A DNA stretch of 64,000 nucleotides from an uncultured Pelagibacteraceae bacterium (GTDB lineage: Bacteria > Pseudomonadota > Alphaproteobacteria > Pelagibacterales > AG-422-B15). Of this stretch, positions 1-6,318 are shown piece by piece. The stretch's first letter is position 1; the number at the start of each line of letters is the position of its first letter. Both the position numbers and the translations under genes were made by a program. Where the stretch lies: the NCBI GenBank assembly GCA_902613805.1, contig CACMIV010000002.1:248001-312000 (forward strand), read 5' to 3'. The notes under the pieces were generated by a model. The model ran no database searches. It saw only the letters and a program-made list of their open reading frames with translations, and was not told where the DNA came from.

Positions 1-315
1 TTCATCCTCACTATTATAAAAAAGTATGGATTTATATTGCTCTCCAATATCAGGACCTTGACGATTTAAAGTTGTGGGGTCATGAATGATAAAAAATGTA
101 TCAATCAATTCATTAAAAGAAACTTCGCTAGTATCATAATCAATCTTGACTACTTCAACATGACCAGTCTCACCAGTTAAAACATCCTCATATCTAGGAT
201 TATCTAAATGACCACCAGAATAACCTGAGGTTGCATTAATAACACCAGGCATTTGTTCATATAAGACTTCAACGCCCCAAAAGCACCCTGCGCCTACTAT
301 TAAAGATGATAACAT
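1..315 (-). CDS. msrA: Peptide-methionine (S)-S-oxide reductase MsrA (N-terminal part, runs off the window)
   Basis: The first 105 codons are present; the gene continues past the left edge. It should reduce methionine-S-sulfoxide in oxidised proteins using thioredoxin. Read from the ATG at 315, the product begins MLSSLIVGAGCFWGVE: GCFWG is the MsrA signature and its Cys the nucleophile. It is followed by the family's SGYSGG and HDPTTLNRQGPDIGEQY segments. There is almost no N-terminal extension, so this is probably a cytoplasmic single-domain enzyme. A partner-type reductase, MsrB, is encoded at 8414-8995. Family assignment is secure; only the C-terminus is unseen. Confidence 0.95.
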   Translation of the reverse strand, partial: MLSSLIVGAGCFWGVEVLYEQMPGVINATSGYSGGHLDNPRYEDVLTGETGHVEVVKIDYDTSEVSFNELIDTFFIIHDPTTLNRQGPDIGEQYKSILFYNSEDE

Positions 316-352
316 ACTAGTTGATATAAATTGCTTGTGAGAAATTCAATAA

Positions 353-1456
353 TTATTTTCTTTCAGCCACAAGCATTTCATCATAAAACCATAATCCGTC
401 ATGATCACGAATTATGTCCTCAATACACTTAATATAACTTTGATCTGCTTCCTTTTCCTTAACCATTTGATCACTTATTTGGGCAACATAGGTACAAGCA
501 TTCCATGCAGAAAATACTAATGATGTCGCAATGCCACTGTTTATCTCATTTGGCTGGGACCTTAGTTTATATTCGAATATCTCAGGTTCTCTGAAATGAA
601 TTTTGTTATTGAATTCACTGTCTAAATTATTTTTCATGTACTGAATAATGTCATGACCTTTATTTGGAAATGGGTTTTCTTCTGGCCAAAGTTTATTAAT
701 TGCATTTAAACCAGGGTCATTTCCATACGAATGAAAAGCTACCATTTTTCCATTTGGACCAAGCAAATTAACCATTGGTTTAATTACATTATTAACTTTT
801 TTTTCAACACTTGCCCGTGAACGATATGCTTGTGAAACAATCACCAAATCAAATTCATTAATAGATTCTTTTTTTGATGGGATTATTTGATCAAGTGTGA
901 ATTCGTGGTCTTTTCTATAAATACAAATGACTGACGGATTTTCATAAGTCGTATTCCCTTGTTTATTTTCCTCAACTCTCCAATTTTCTTTTAAAAGTGG
1001 ACCTAATTGTCTTAATTGCTCGTAAAAACCAAATGAAGAGTCGCCGTCTAATGCAATGCTGTTCCAATTCATATTTTGTTGTTTAGACTCGTTATTCGAT
1101 TTTAGATATCCAGCTTCAGAATAATGTAGATTAGATATTGTAAAAACCATATTTGGATGTTCAACAAATCTATCAGCTAATTTCTCAATGGTTATTCTTG
1201 CATCTTCCATGCTTACATCTTTACAAGAAACGTAAAACGGAACAGTTGGAAATTTTTGATGAGCAATTCGAAGCACGTTCATTAATACTGCTCCATCGCC
1301 TACTCCAGCATCAAATATTTTTAAAGCAGGTTTTAATGGTTTTAATTCATTAATTATATGAGATAGCTTTTCTGCTATTACTGCCTTTTCGTTTGTAGTT
1401 GTAACAAATAATAAGTATCTCTGTCGATTATCAAAAAAACGGACCTCTTCTACCAT
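353..1456 (-). CDS. Putative class I SAM-dependent methyltransferase
   Basis: About 367 aa from the ATG at 1456. An upstream ATG at 1492 would overlap the divergent gene at 1502, so the inner start is preferred. The segment FDAGVGDGAVLMNVLR, about 45 residues in, looks like the glycine-rich SAM-binding motif I of Rossmann-fold methyltransferases. Later segments DLVIVSQAYRS and LLGPNGKMVAFHS resemble post-motif strands, the latter like the usual 'LkpGG..v' strand. Substrate is unknown, and no family more precise than this fold is recognised. It lies just upstream of msrA on the same strand with a 37-bp gap, so co-transcription is possible. Confidence 0.6.
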   Translation of the reverse strand: MVEEVRFFDNRQRYLLFVTTTNEKAVIAEKLSHIINELKPLKPALKIFDAGVGDGAVLMNVLRIAHQKFPTVPFYVSCKDVSMEDARITIEKLADRFVEHPNMVFTISNLHYSEAGYLKSNNESKQQNMNWNSIALDGDSSFGFYEQLRQLGPLLKENWRVEENKQGNTTYENPSVICIYRKDHEFTLDQIIPSKKESINEFDLVIVSQAYRSRASVEKKVNNVIKPMVNLLGPNGKMVAFHSYGNDPGLNAINKLWPEENPFPNKGHDIIQYMKNNLDSEFNNKIHFREPEIFEYKLRSQPNEINSGIATSLVFSAWNACTYVAQISDQMVKEKEADQSYIKCIEDIIRDHDGLWFYDEMLVAERK

Positions 1457-1501
1457 ATTTAATCTTAACAAGTTGCCAAAAAAATGAAACACTCAACTTT
1501 A

Positions 1502-1681
1502 ATGGATACAGATGATTTAGAGCCTATTATTAAGCCAAAAGAAATTGATTTTGAATCCTTAAGTATTGAAGAACTTATGGAATATATCGTTGAACTCAAG
1601 GCTGAGATTGAAAGGGCTGAAAACTATATTTTGTCCAAGGAAAAAGATCGCCTAAATGCAGAGAGCTTATTTAAGAAATGA
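1502..1681 (+). CDS. DUF1192 domain-containing small protein
   Basis: A 59-aa acidic protein if started at the ATG at 1502 (MDTDDLEP); an in-frame ATG at 1484 would give 65 aa. The pattern DDLEPIIKP followed by SIEEL.EYI.ELKAEIERAE matches DUF1192, a short alphaproteobacterial family of unknown function. The second half is a likely amphipathic or coiled-coil helix rich in Glu and Lys. The stop overlaps the start of the next small gene (ATGA, 1678-1681), so the two are probably translationally coupled. Confidence 0.75.
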   Translation: MDTDDLEPIIKPKEIDFESLSIEELMEYIVELKAEIERAENYILSKEKDRLNAESLFKK

Positions 1682-1905
1682 TCAATAGATACGGATTAGT
1701 ACCATTGGCATTTGCACTTTTCGTTTTTGCAATTTTTTTTACAACTCTTATTCCTTCACCACACAAAAGCTGCATTGATCGTAATTTGGCTGTTTTAAAT
1801 AATTTAGATGAGGCTAAATATTCAGAAAAAGAAATAAAAGAACTTGGTTTATCTATTGGAACTGGCTGCAGAGAAGATAATTCATTTCAACTTGCAGCCA
1901 ATTAA
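1678..1905 (+). CDS. Small membrane-anchored hypothetical protein
   Basis: A 75-aa protein with one strongly hydrophobic segment (about residues 6-25: GLVPLAFALFVFAIFFTTL), then a soluble tail with two cysteines (in KSCIDRN and TGCRED) that could form a disulfide if the tail is periplasmic. It starts inside the stop codon of the DUF1192 gene, which supports its being a real translated gene. I do not recognise the family. The next gene is convergent, four bases downstream. Confidence 0.6.
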   Translation: MINRYGLVPLAFALFVFAIFFTTLIPSPHKSCIDRNLAVLNNLDEAKYSEKEIKELGLSIGTGCREDNSFQLAAN

Positions 1906-1909
1906 AATT

Positions 1910-2203
1910 TTAGTTTGGAAAATTTAATATAGCTTCATCAGTCAAAATCGTCATCACCGTTGTCTCAGTTAAAGCTCCTGCCTCTTGCCTGGCTTTAGTT
2001 AATTCCTCATCATTTTTAAAAGCCATAAGTCCTTCTTTATCGTCATAATGCATAATAACTACCATGGAGTTATCATCTTCAGCATGAGATCCAGCAAATA
2101 TAATTCTGCCTTTAAAGCCCTTTAATTTGTGTTCATTTTCATGAACCATATCTTTCCATGACTCAAAGCCTTTAGAAAGTTTTTGCGTCAACATTACATA
2201 CAT
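1910..2203 (-). CDS. Small alpha/beta-barrel-like protein (resembles DUF3764-type proteins)
   Basis: A 97-aa protein, last gene of a five-gene leftward operon (3536 to 1910) of very small proteins. Size and pattern, a first beta strand (YVMLTQKLSKGFESWK), a helix, then the beta strand SMVVIMHYDD and a closing helix before VMTILTD, fit a ferredoxin-like fold of the dimeric alpha/beta barrel superfamily. It somewhat resembles DUF3764 proteins of marine bacteria, which is a guess from memory. No catalytic residue can be named. Function unknown. Confidence 0.55.
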   Translation of the reverse strand: MYVMLTQKLSKGFESWKDMVHENEHKLKGFKGRIIFAGSHAEDDNSMVVIMHYDDKEGLMAFKNDEELTKARQEAGALTETTVMTILTDEAILNFPN

Positions 2204-2219
2204 AATAATTCTCCTAATT

Positions 2220-2504
2220 TTATGCTGTAAACTTTATAGGTTCATTTGTTAATTCAAATTGATGTGGCTTAAAGAACTCATTGTAGTCAGCAAGCATTGT
2301 ATTAACATCGTCTGGACTTTTTGCTTTCCAATAACAGAACATTGTCAGTGAATCTCCGGGAGTTTCCCAGCTCATCTGGCACGCAGCATTCTCTCCTGTC
2401 ATGCTTTGTATTTGTTCTTCTTCAGAAATTCCTTCGCCAGCCTTGGCAAAGGCTTCTTTTGCTTCTTTAGACTTAAACGTATGTGTTACTATATAATTAT
2501 TCAT
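2220..2504 (-). CDS. Small hypothetical protein, probable ferredoxin-like fold
   Basis: A 94-aa acidic protein in the small-protein operon. It opens with a strand (NNYIVTHTFKS), has a Glu-rich helix (GEGISEEEQIQSMTG), a second strand pair (CQMSWETPGDSLTMFCYWKA) and a helix leading to FELTNEPIKF. The layout resembles small stand-alone alpha/beta-barrel proteins such as its neighbours, but I do not recognise a family. Cys in the middle (AACQMSW, MFCYW) are not in a metal-binding spacing. Gaps of 16 and 9 bp to the flanking genes support co-transcription. Confidence 0.55.
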   Translation of the reverse strand: MNNYIVTHTFKSKEAKEAFAKAGEGISEEEQIQSMTGENAACQMSWETPGDSLTMFCYWKAKSPDDVNTMLADYNEFFKPHQFELTNEPIKFTA

Positions 2505-2513
2505 AATTACTCC

Positions 2514-2894
2514 CTATTTTTTCATTGCATTGAATGCTGTAAGCGTATCGTCAAAAGTCATCATAACTTTCATTTGATTGTTCTCAACTTCGAAGTAATG
2601 GCCAAACATAGTATCCATACCGTCAGCAGTTCCTTTTACTAAAGCGAATACTTTGTTGCCCTCACTAATCATTGCTTGAGGTGTAACCATAAAATTATCC
2701 CAGTACTCAGGAATTTTTGACATGTTTGCTATGAAATTTTCTTTGCCTTTATGCACACCTGCTAATGGATGTTTGCCTTCTTCTCCTGGAAAAGTCCATG
2801 TTATATCGTTATGAATTATTTCACCAAAAAACGTTTCCATATCTCCAGATCCAAATAAATCATAACCTTTTTGTACAACTTCTTTTGCTTCCAT
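2514..2894 (-). CDS. SnoaL-like / NTF2-fold protein
   Basis: A 126-aa protein with the NTF2-like cone fold pattern: an opening helix (VVQKGYDLFGSGDMETFFGEI), the typical 'd.i.W..pG' strand (NDITWTFPGEEGKHPLAGVHKGKENF), and later strands NKVFALVKGTADG and FGHYFEVENNQMKVMMTFDDTLTAFNAM. This is the usual layout of SnoaL-like polyketide cyclase/ketosteroid-isomerase relatives acting on, or binding, small hydrophobic molecules. The substrate is unknown. It sits in the middle of the five-gene small-protein operon, flanked by alpha/beta-barrel-type proteins, which suggests a shared small-molecule pathway or stress role. Confidence 0.75.
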   Translation of the reverse strand: MEAKEVVQKGYDLFGSGDMETFFGEIIHNDITWTFPGEEGKHPLAGVHKGKENFIANMSKIPEYWDNFMVTPQAMISEGNKVFALVKGTADGMDTMFGHYFEVENNQMKVMMTFDDTLTAFNAMKK

Positions 2895-2920
2895 TTTTTT
2901 CTCCTTTTTAAATTTTATGT

Positions 2921-3208
2921 TTAATAAACTTCTTCATGATAGACGATATCAGGTTCCTTAGTTGACATTTCAACAAGTTTTGGAATATCACCAATCTCAA
3001 TTCTCCAATTAACATATTTTTGATGAGCCTCAACACTATCCCATACTTCATAAAGGATAACCTCTTGAGTGTCCTTGTTATACCCACCTTTAATTAACTG
3101 ACAACCTTCATATGATTGCGTATTGGATAAATTTTCTCTAAACCAATTATTCATGTCTTGAACCATTTCCGGTTTAGGAAAAAATTTAGCAGTAACAACT
3201 ATACTCAT
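2921..3208 (-). CDS. Antibiotic biosynthesis monooxygenase (ABM/YgiN-like) domain protein
   Basis: A 95-aa protein if started at the ATG at 3208 (MSIVVTAKFFPKPE). A longer frame from 3238 would run into the upstream gene and is not favoured. The pattern VVTAKFFPKPE...W..EN....SYEGCQLI, then EVILYEVWDSVEAHQKYVNWR, is that of the ABM/YgiN family of dimeric ferredoxin-fold proteins, which includes quinol and cofactor-free monooxygenases as well as non-enzymatic members. The start lies one base after the stop codon of the upstream GYD gene, implying translational coupling. The substrate cannot be deduced. Confidence 0.8.
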   Translation of the reverse strand: MSIVVTAKFFPKPEMVQDMNNWFRENLSNTQSYEGCQLIKGGYNKDTQEVILYEVWDSVEAHQKYVNWRIEIGDIPKLVEMSTKEPDIVYHEEVY

Positions 3209-3209
3209 T

Positions 3210-3536
3210 TTATGCTCCTGGTTTAGTATAGCTGCCAAGTGCTGTTCCTGCGTTTGAAACGATTTCTGTCATATCTACTGCTTCCAGTATAACTGCATCA
3301 CTTACCATGCCAGTTGATTGAACAGCTATTTTTGCACCCGCCGCTGCATTAAAATCAATAGCGTCCACTACCATCACAAGATCATAGTCCCCTCTTACTA
3401 TATCAAAAGATAAAAGACTGCCTCCAACGGATTCAACTAATTTAGCCGAAGCCGCCTTTCTGTCATCTGTAGGTTTACTCATAAATCCTTTTAGAGCTTC
3501 TGGTGTGTATTTCGCCATCATATAAAATTTAGCCAT
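3210..3536 (-). CDS. GYD domain protein
   Basis: A 108-aa protein and the first gene of the leftward small-protein operon. It carries a GYD-type core: YMMAKYTPEALKGFM, KLVESVGGSLLSFDIVRGDYDLVMVVDA (the G-D/Y-D signature), then an Ala-rich helix and a final strand region. GYD proteins are small ferredoxin-fold proteins of unknown function, often next to oxidoreductases. A strong Shine-Dalgarno (AAAGGAG on the minus strand) precedes the ATG, and the 83-bp upstream gap is shared with the divergent SDR gene. Confidence 0.8.
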   Translation of the reverse strand: MAKFYMMAKYTPEALKGFMSKPTDDRKAASAKLVESVGGSLLSFDIVRGDYDLVMVVDAIDFNAAAGAKIAVQSTGMVSDAVILEAVDMTEIVSNAGTALGSYTKPGA

Positions 3537-3619
3537 ATTTACTCCTTTAAATAAAATTATTATGAACTATCTTAGTGAAACTTTTATGACAAATTTTTAT
3601 ACCTTTTTAAGGAGTTAAT
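3537..3619. promoter_or_regulatory. Shared divergent promoter region of the GYD operon and the SDR gene
   Basis: This 83-bp AT-rich gap separates two divergent genes and must carry both promoters. Both ends have a good Shine-Dalgarno reading GGAG toward their own gene, so the two ends form an approximate inverted repeat (TTTACTCCTTTAA and TTTTAAGGAGTTAA). No -35/-10 pair stands out clearly enough to be placed. Transcription factor control is unknown. Confidence 0.4.
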
Positions 3620-4483
3620 ATGACTGATCTCAAAGGAAAAACATTATTTATAACTGGTGCCACAAGGGGTATCGGATACGCAATTGCTGAGCGTGCTGCA
3701 AAAGATGGCGCCAATATTGCAATCATTGCCAAAACCACTGAACCGCAACCAACATTGCCTGGCACAATTTTTACAGCTGCTGAAGACTTAATCAAGGCTG
3801 GCGGTAATGCAATTGGAATAAAAACAGATATAAGATTTGAAGATCAGGTGCTTGCTGCTGTTGAGAAAACTGTAGAAACATTCGGTGGTATTGATATTTG
3901 TGTAAACAATGCAAGTGCTATTAGCTTAACTCCAACAGTAAATACAGAAATGAAAAGATACGATCTAATGCATAACATTAATACTAGAGGAACGTTTCTT
4001 GTTTCTAAGTCATGCATTCCTCATTTAAAAAAAGGAAACAATCCACATATTTTAAACCTAGGTCCACCGTTAAACATGGAAAGTCAGTGGTTTAGTCCGC
4101 ATGTAGCATATACTATGGCAAAATATGGAATGAGCATGTGTACACTTGGAATGTCAGAAGAATTAAAATCATCAGGTATTGCAGTAAACTCACTATGGCC
4201 AAGAACAATGATTGATACGGCTGCTGTTAACAATATTTTAGCTGCTTCGATGGATGATCAAGGCAAAAGTAAATGTCGAACGCCTGCTATCATGGGTGAT
4301 GCTGCATATGTGATACTTACTCAGGATTCCAAAAAATTTACTGGAAACATGTGTGTTGATGACAGCACGATGATGAAAGCTGGTAAGACAGATTTATCTG
4401 AGTATCTTGCAACGCCTGACGCTGAGCCATTTCCAGATTTCTTTGTAAACAAGGATGATGGCGAAGATATAATTCTTAGTTAA
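3620..4483 (+). CDS. HSDL2-like short-chain dehydrogenase/reductase with altered catalytic site
   Basis: A 287-aa SDR closely patterned on the N-terminal domain of HSDL2. NAD(P) binding is shown by TGATRGIG (residues 12-19) and NNAS (96-99). The active-site Tyr and Lys are in YTMAK (Y164, K168). The segment LNLGPPLN...WF..H.AYTMAKYGMSM is nearly that of HSDL2, in which the position of G148 is a serine (I-S-PPLN). The usual catalytic Ser therefore appears replaced by Gly here, unless S155 or S159 substitutes. Substrate is unknown; HSDL2 relatives are linked to fatty or steroid carbonyl compounds. It is divergent from the small-protein operon, sharing its promoter gap. Confidence 0.85.
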   Translation: MTDLKGKTLFITGATRGIGYAIAERAAKDGANIAIIAKTTEPQPTLPGTIFTAAEDLIKAGGNAIGIKTDIRFEDQVLAAVEKTVETFGGIDICVNNASAISLTPTVNTEMKRYDLMHNINTRGTFLVSKSCIPHLKKGNNPHILNLGPPLNMESQWFSPHVAYTMAKYGMSMCTLGMSEELKSSGIAVNSLWPRTMIDTAAVNNILAASMDDQGKSKCRTPAIMGDAAYVILTQDSKKFTGNMCVDDSTMMKAGKTDLSEYLATPDAEPFPDFFVNKDDGEDIILS

Positions 4484-4610
4484 TTAATATTATGGAACAG
4501 TTTAGTTTTAAACAGTTCTTACAAATTATTTATAGAATACTCACTTTTCCATTAATGGCACTCGTTGTCTTTCTAGTTTTGATGTTATTTTTATATCTTT
4601 TTTAATTTGA

Positions 4611-4784
4611 TTATTCGTCAAAGCGTTTGGTGTTACAAGACTGCAGAGTTGTATCATAATCATAATTATGTTCACCTGAGCAACATGGGTCGATATTAAT
4701 TTTACAATTTGGGCATTGATAGTGACCATGTACATCGATTGGAATTATTGAAGTATTGCACCATTGGCAGTTTTGCTGGGTCAT
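4611..4784 (-). CDS. 57-aa zinc-ribbon-like protein
   Basis: A short gene reading MTQQNCQWCNTS from the ATG at 4784 and ending in TAA at 4611. It has two CxxC knuckles 18 residues apart (C6/C9 and C24/C27, the second within HGHYQCPNC) plus a CC pair (DPCCSG) and a late Cys. The first knuckle, DVHGHYQC.NC..NIDPCC pattern and size resemble small zinc-ribbon proteins I associate with marine bacteria; the link is from memory. It probably binds zinc through the two CxxC pairs. Its function is unknown. A different frame over the same bases also lacks stops but has no recognisable pattern. The Shine-Dalgarno is weak. Confidence 0.65.
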   Translation of the reverse strand: MTQQNCQWCNTSIIPIDVHGHYQCPNCKINIDPCCSGEHNYDYDTTLQSCNTKRFDE

Positions 4785-4821
4785 TTTTTAATACTAGTTT
4801 TATTTATCAAATATATTAATT

Positions 4822-4849
4822 GATTCTTGTAAAGAATTATCTATAAGGT
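4822..4849 (+). promoter_or_regulatory. Candidate sigma-70-type promoter facing the structured intergenic region
   Basis: A TTGATT hexamer (4822-4827) and a TATAAG hexamer (4844-4849) are 16 bp apart on the plus strand. This would start transcription near 4856, upstream of the hairpin at 4874 and the structured segment at 4918-5100. AT-rich sequence makes chance matches common, so this is only a candidate. Confidence 0.3.
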
Positions 4850-4873
4850 TCATCAATCCACGTTATCATCATG

Positions 4874-4908
4874 AAAAGCTTAAATACTTTTTGTATTTAG
4901 GCTTTTTT
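4874..4908 (+). terminator. Intrinsic terminator hairpin (possibly bidirectional)
   Basis: Arms AAAAGCTTAAATAC (4874-4887) and GTATTTAGGCTTTT (4893-4906) form a 14-bp stem with one G-T wobble and a 5-nt loop, followed by a T run on the plus strand. It could end read-through from the SDR gene at 4483 or terminate a short transcript from the candidate promoter at 4822-4849. The minus-strand reading also ends in four T residues, so it may work both ways. Confidence 0.65.
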
Positions 4909-4917
4909 CATTTTTAA

Positions 4918-5100
4918 TTCACATTCTGGAGACGTCAGGTATTATTTACTTGATGATAATGTGGAGGTTAAAAAGTTGACGCCACCAACACTCTAAAGGG
5001 TGGTGACCACAACTATTTTAAAAATATTCTTAAATCTACAAAATGTAGATGTGTGAAACAAAACATAAAATAAACCCCATCTATTTAGGTGGGGTTTTTT
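4918..5100 (+). ncRNA. Candidate structured non-coding RNA ending in an intrinsic terminator
   Basis: A gene-free stretch that folds by eye, on the plus strand, into a closed multi-branch structure. A closing helix pairs TTCACA (4918-4923) with TGTGAA (5052-5057). Inside are hairpin TCAGGTA/TACTTGA (4935-4941/4947-4953), nested helix AGTTG/CAACT (4974-4978/5010-5014) enclosing CCACC/GGTGG (4982-4986/4999-5003), and hairpin ATCTACA/TGTAGAT (5034-5040/5044-5050). A strong terminator follows at once. No plus-strand gene lies within 1.2 kb downstream, so this looks like a free-standing small RNA rather than a leader. It does not match tmRNA, SRP RNA, RNase P RNA, 6S RNA or a common riboswitch that I can recognise. 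Confidence 0.45.
5072..5100 (+). terminator. Strong intrinsic terminator
   Basis: AAACCCCATCT (5072-5082) pairs with AGGTGGGGTTT (5087-5097) around an ATTT loop, followed by a run of six T (5095-5100). It is the most GC-rich hairpin in the intergenic region. On the plus strand it ends the structured RNA candidate; on the minus strand it lies directly after the stop codon of the membrane protein gene (5099), so it likely serves both. Confidence 0.85.
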
Positions 5101-5728
5101 ATTTTCCGTTAGTTTTTTTATAAAAATATATCGATATATAATAGAAAACTATAGTTCCAATAATCCACGCAGATTGAGATTGAAGCGTTATATCTCTCTC
5201 GCCAAAATTTATTAGCGTTGGATTAAAGTATGGACCAAATGGCATTAACGGTGCCCAAGAGATTACCGCATCGCCCCCTACTTGATTGTGATAAATAACT
5301 GCCTCTACTAAAAAGTTTTGACCCATAAACCAAGTAAAGAAAACAAACAAAAATATTAAGTGAAATTTTTCATACTCAATGGCTCTTTTGGGAAAAATCC
5401 AATAAACAAGAATAATTGCAAACCAAACAATTCCTGTATCGGCTAGCGAGTTCACTAACCAATTAATTTCCATTGGAATTGCACACGTCATTGCATCAGA
5501 TCGTCTTATATTAACTGGATCACCGTCAATAAGTCCAAAATTGACCCATATTTCCCATCCAAAAGCAGCAATTGAAAATGAAAATAATAATGTTAATGCA
5601 ATCCATTTCTTCATTTGGTTTTTATATATAAGATATAAAGATAAAATTATTGGGGCTATTGCAGATGAATAAACCACGATAGTTCTTCTCCACTCAACAA
5701 TATCTAATTCACAATCAAATAGCCACAT
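5099..5728 (-). CDS. Multi-spanning membrane protein of unknown function
   Basis: A 209-aa protein with about six hydrophobic helices (for example IVVYSSAIAPIILSLYLIY, WIALTLLFSFSIAAFGW, WFAIILVYWIF, FHLIFLFVFFTWFMG, and IIGTIVFYYISIYF at the C-terminus). Polar loops have conserved-looking features (NIRRSDAMTCAIPMEINWLVNSLAD, SWAPLMPFGPYFNP) that suggest a real, ligand-binding protein rather than a random ORF. I do not recognise the family. It follows the secreted CIA30 gene by 6 bp on the same strand, so both are likely made together and the pair may act at the periplasmic face. Confidence 0.6.
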   Translation of the reverse strand: MWLFDCELDIVEWRRTIVVYSSAIAPIILSLYLIYKNQMKKWIALTLLFSFSIAAFGWEIWVNFGLIDGDPVNIRRSDAMTCAIPMEINWLVNSLADTGIVWFAIILVYWIFPKRAIEYEKFHLIFLFVFFTWFMGQNFLVEAVIYHNQVGGDAVISWAPLMPFGPYFNPTLINFGERDITLQSQSAWIIGTIVFYYISIYFYKKTNGK

Positions 5729-5734
5729 ATCTAT

Positions 5735-6301
5735 CTATTCAATAAATTCTAATTCCTTAACGTAAATCTCTGCAACATGATCTCTTCCATATGCTACAAT
5801 TCCAATAGACGTTATTTTTTTTGGATCGATTTGATTTGCCAGCAGCATACCAGATTTTTTGAAATCTTTTATTTGCATAATAAACTCATCATATTCACTC
5901 CTTACATCAAATTCATGCGAATAATACTGCCAGGGCAAGATGGTCCCTTTTGTACGTAAAAAAATAAAATATTTTTGATTATTTCCTTTAGCTACAACTC
6001 TTATTTTACTTACTTCAATTAAATTTGTATCATTCAATTCATGGCGTATTTGAATAAAACCACCATTATTTTCTGTACTAACTTGACCTTTTATAAGCGC
6101 GATTAAATTTCCGTTAATTGTTAAATATTCTACAGTGCCAGTAGATACGCCGCCCATTACATTATCAGATATAAATTCCCATTTTTCAGTTTCATTAAAA
6201 CTTATATTTAATGAGTTCTGTGCAAAAGCATTGTTCACAAAAAAAGATATAATAATTAAAAAAATAATAAAAAGATTTTTATTAAATATTTTTACTCTCA
6301 T
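5735..6301 (-). CDS. Secreted CIA30 (complex I intermediate-associated protein 30) domain protein
   Basis: About 188 aa from the ATG at 6301; an ATG at 6316 adds five residues. An N-terminal signal peptide (NKNLFIIFLIIISFFVNNAFAQ, cleavage likely after AFA) is followed by a CIA30 fold: FNETEKWEFISDNVMGGVSTGTVEY, then GGFIQIRHEL and IGIVAYGRDHVAEIYVKELEF. CIA30/NDUFAF1 proteins help assemble mitochondrial complex I, but bacterial relatives are often secreted carbohydrate-binding-like proteins. The signal peptide here argues against a direct complex I role. It is followed by the membrane protein gene at 5099-5728. Confidence 0.8.
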   Translation of the reverse strand: MRVKIFNKNLFIIFLIIISFFVNNAFAQNSLNISFNETEKWEFISDNVMGGVSTGTVEYLTINGNLIALIKGQVSTENNGGFIQIRHELNDTNLIEVSKIRVVAKGNNQKYFIFLRTKGTILPWQYYSHEFDVRSEYDEFIMQIKDFKKSGMLLANQIDPKKITSIGIVAYGRDHVAEIYVKELEFIE

Positions 6302-6318
6302 ATGATATAATAACATCT

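Noticed and set aside
2406-2642. A 78-codon plus-strand frame across two small genes
   Set aside because: It spans the junction of two minus-strand genes with recognisable or consistent folds; composition is that of an antisense shadow.
4541-4735. A 64-codon minus-strand frame over the zinc-ribbon gene
   Set aside because: It has no recognisable pattern, whereas the frame 4611-4784 on the same strand has paired CxxC motifs; it is an out-of-frame shadow.
4918-5100. tmRNA, 6S RNA, SRP RNA or RNase P RNA
   Set aside because: Diagnostic conserved segments of these RNAs (such as a tRNA-like end, the SRP GGAA tetraloop region, or the RNase P core GAGGAAAGTC) are missing.
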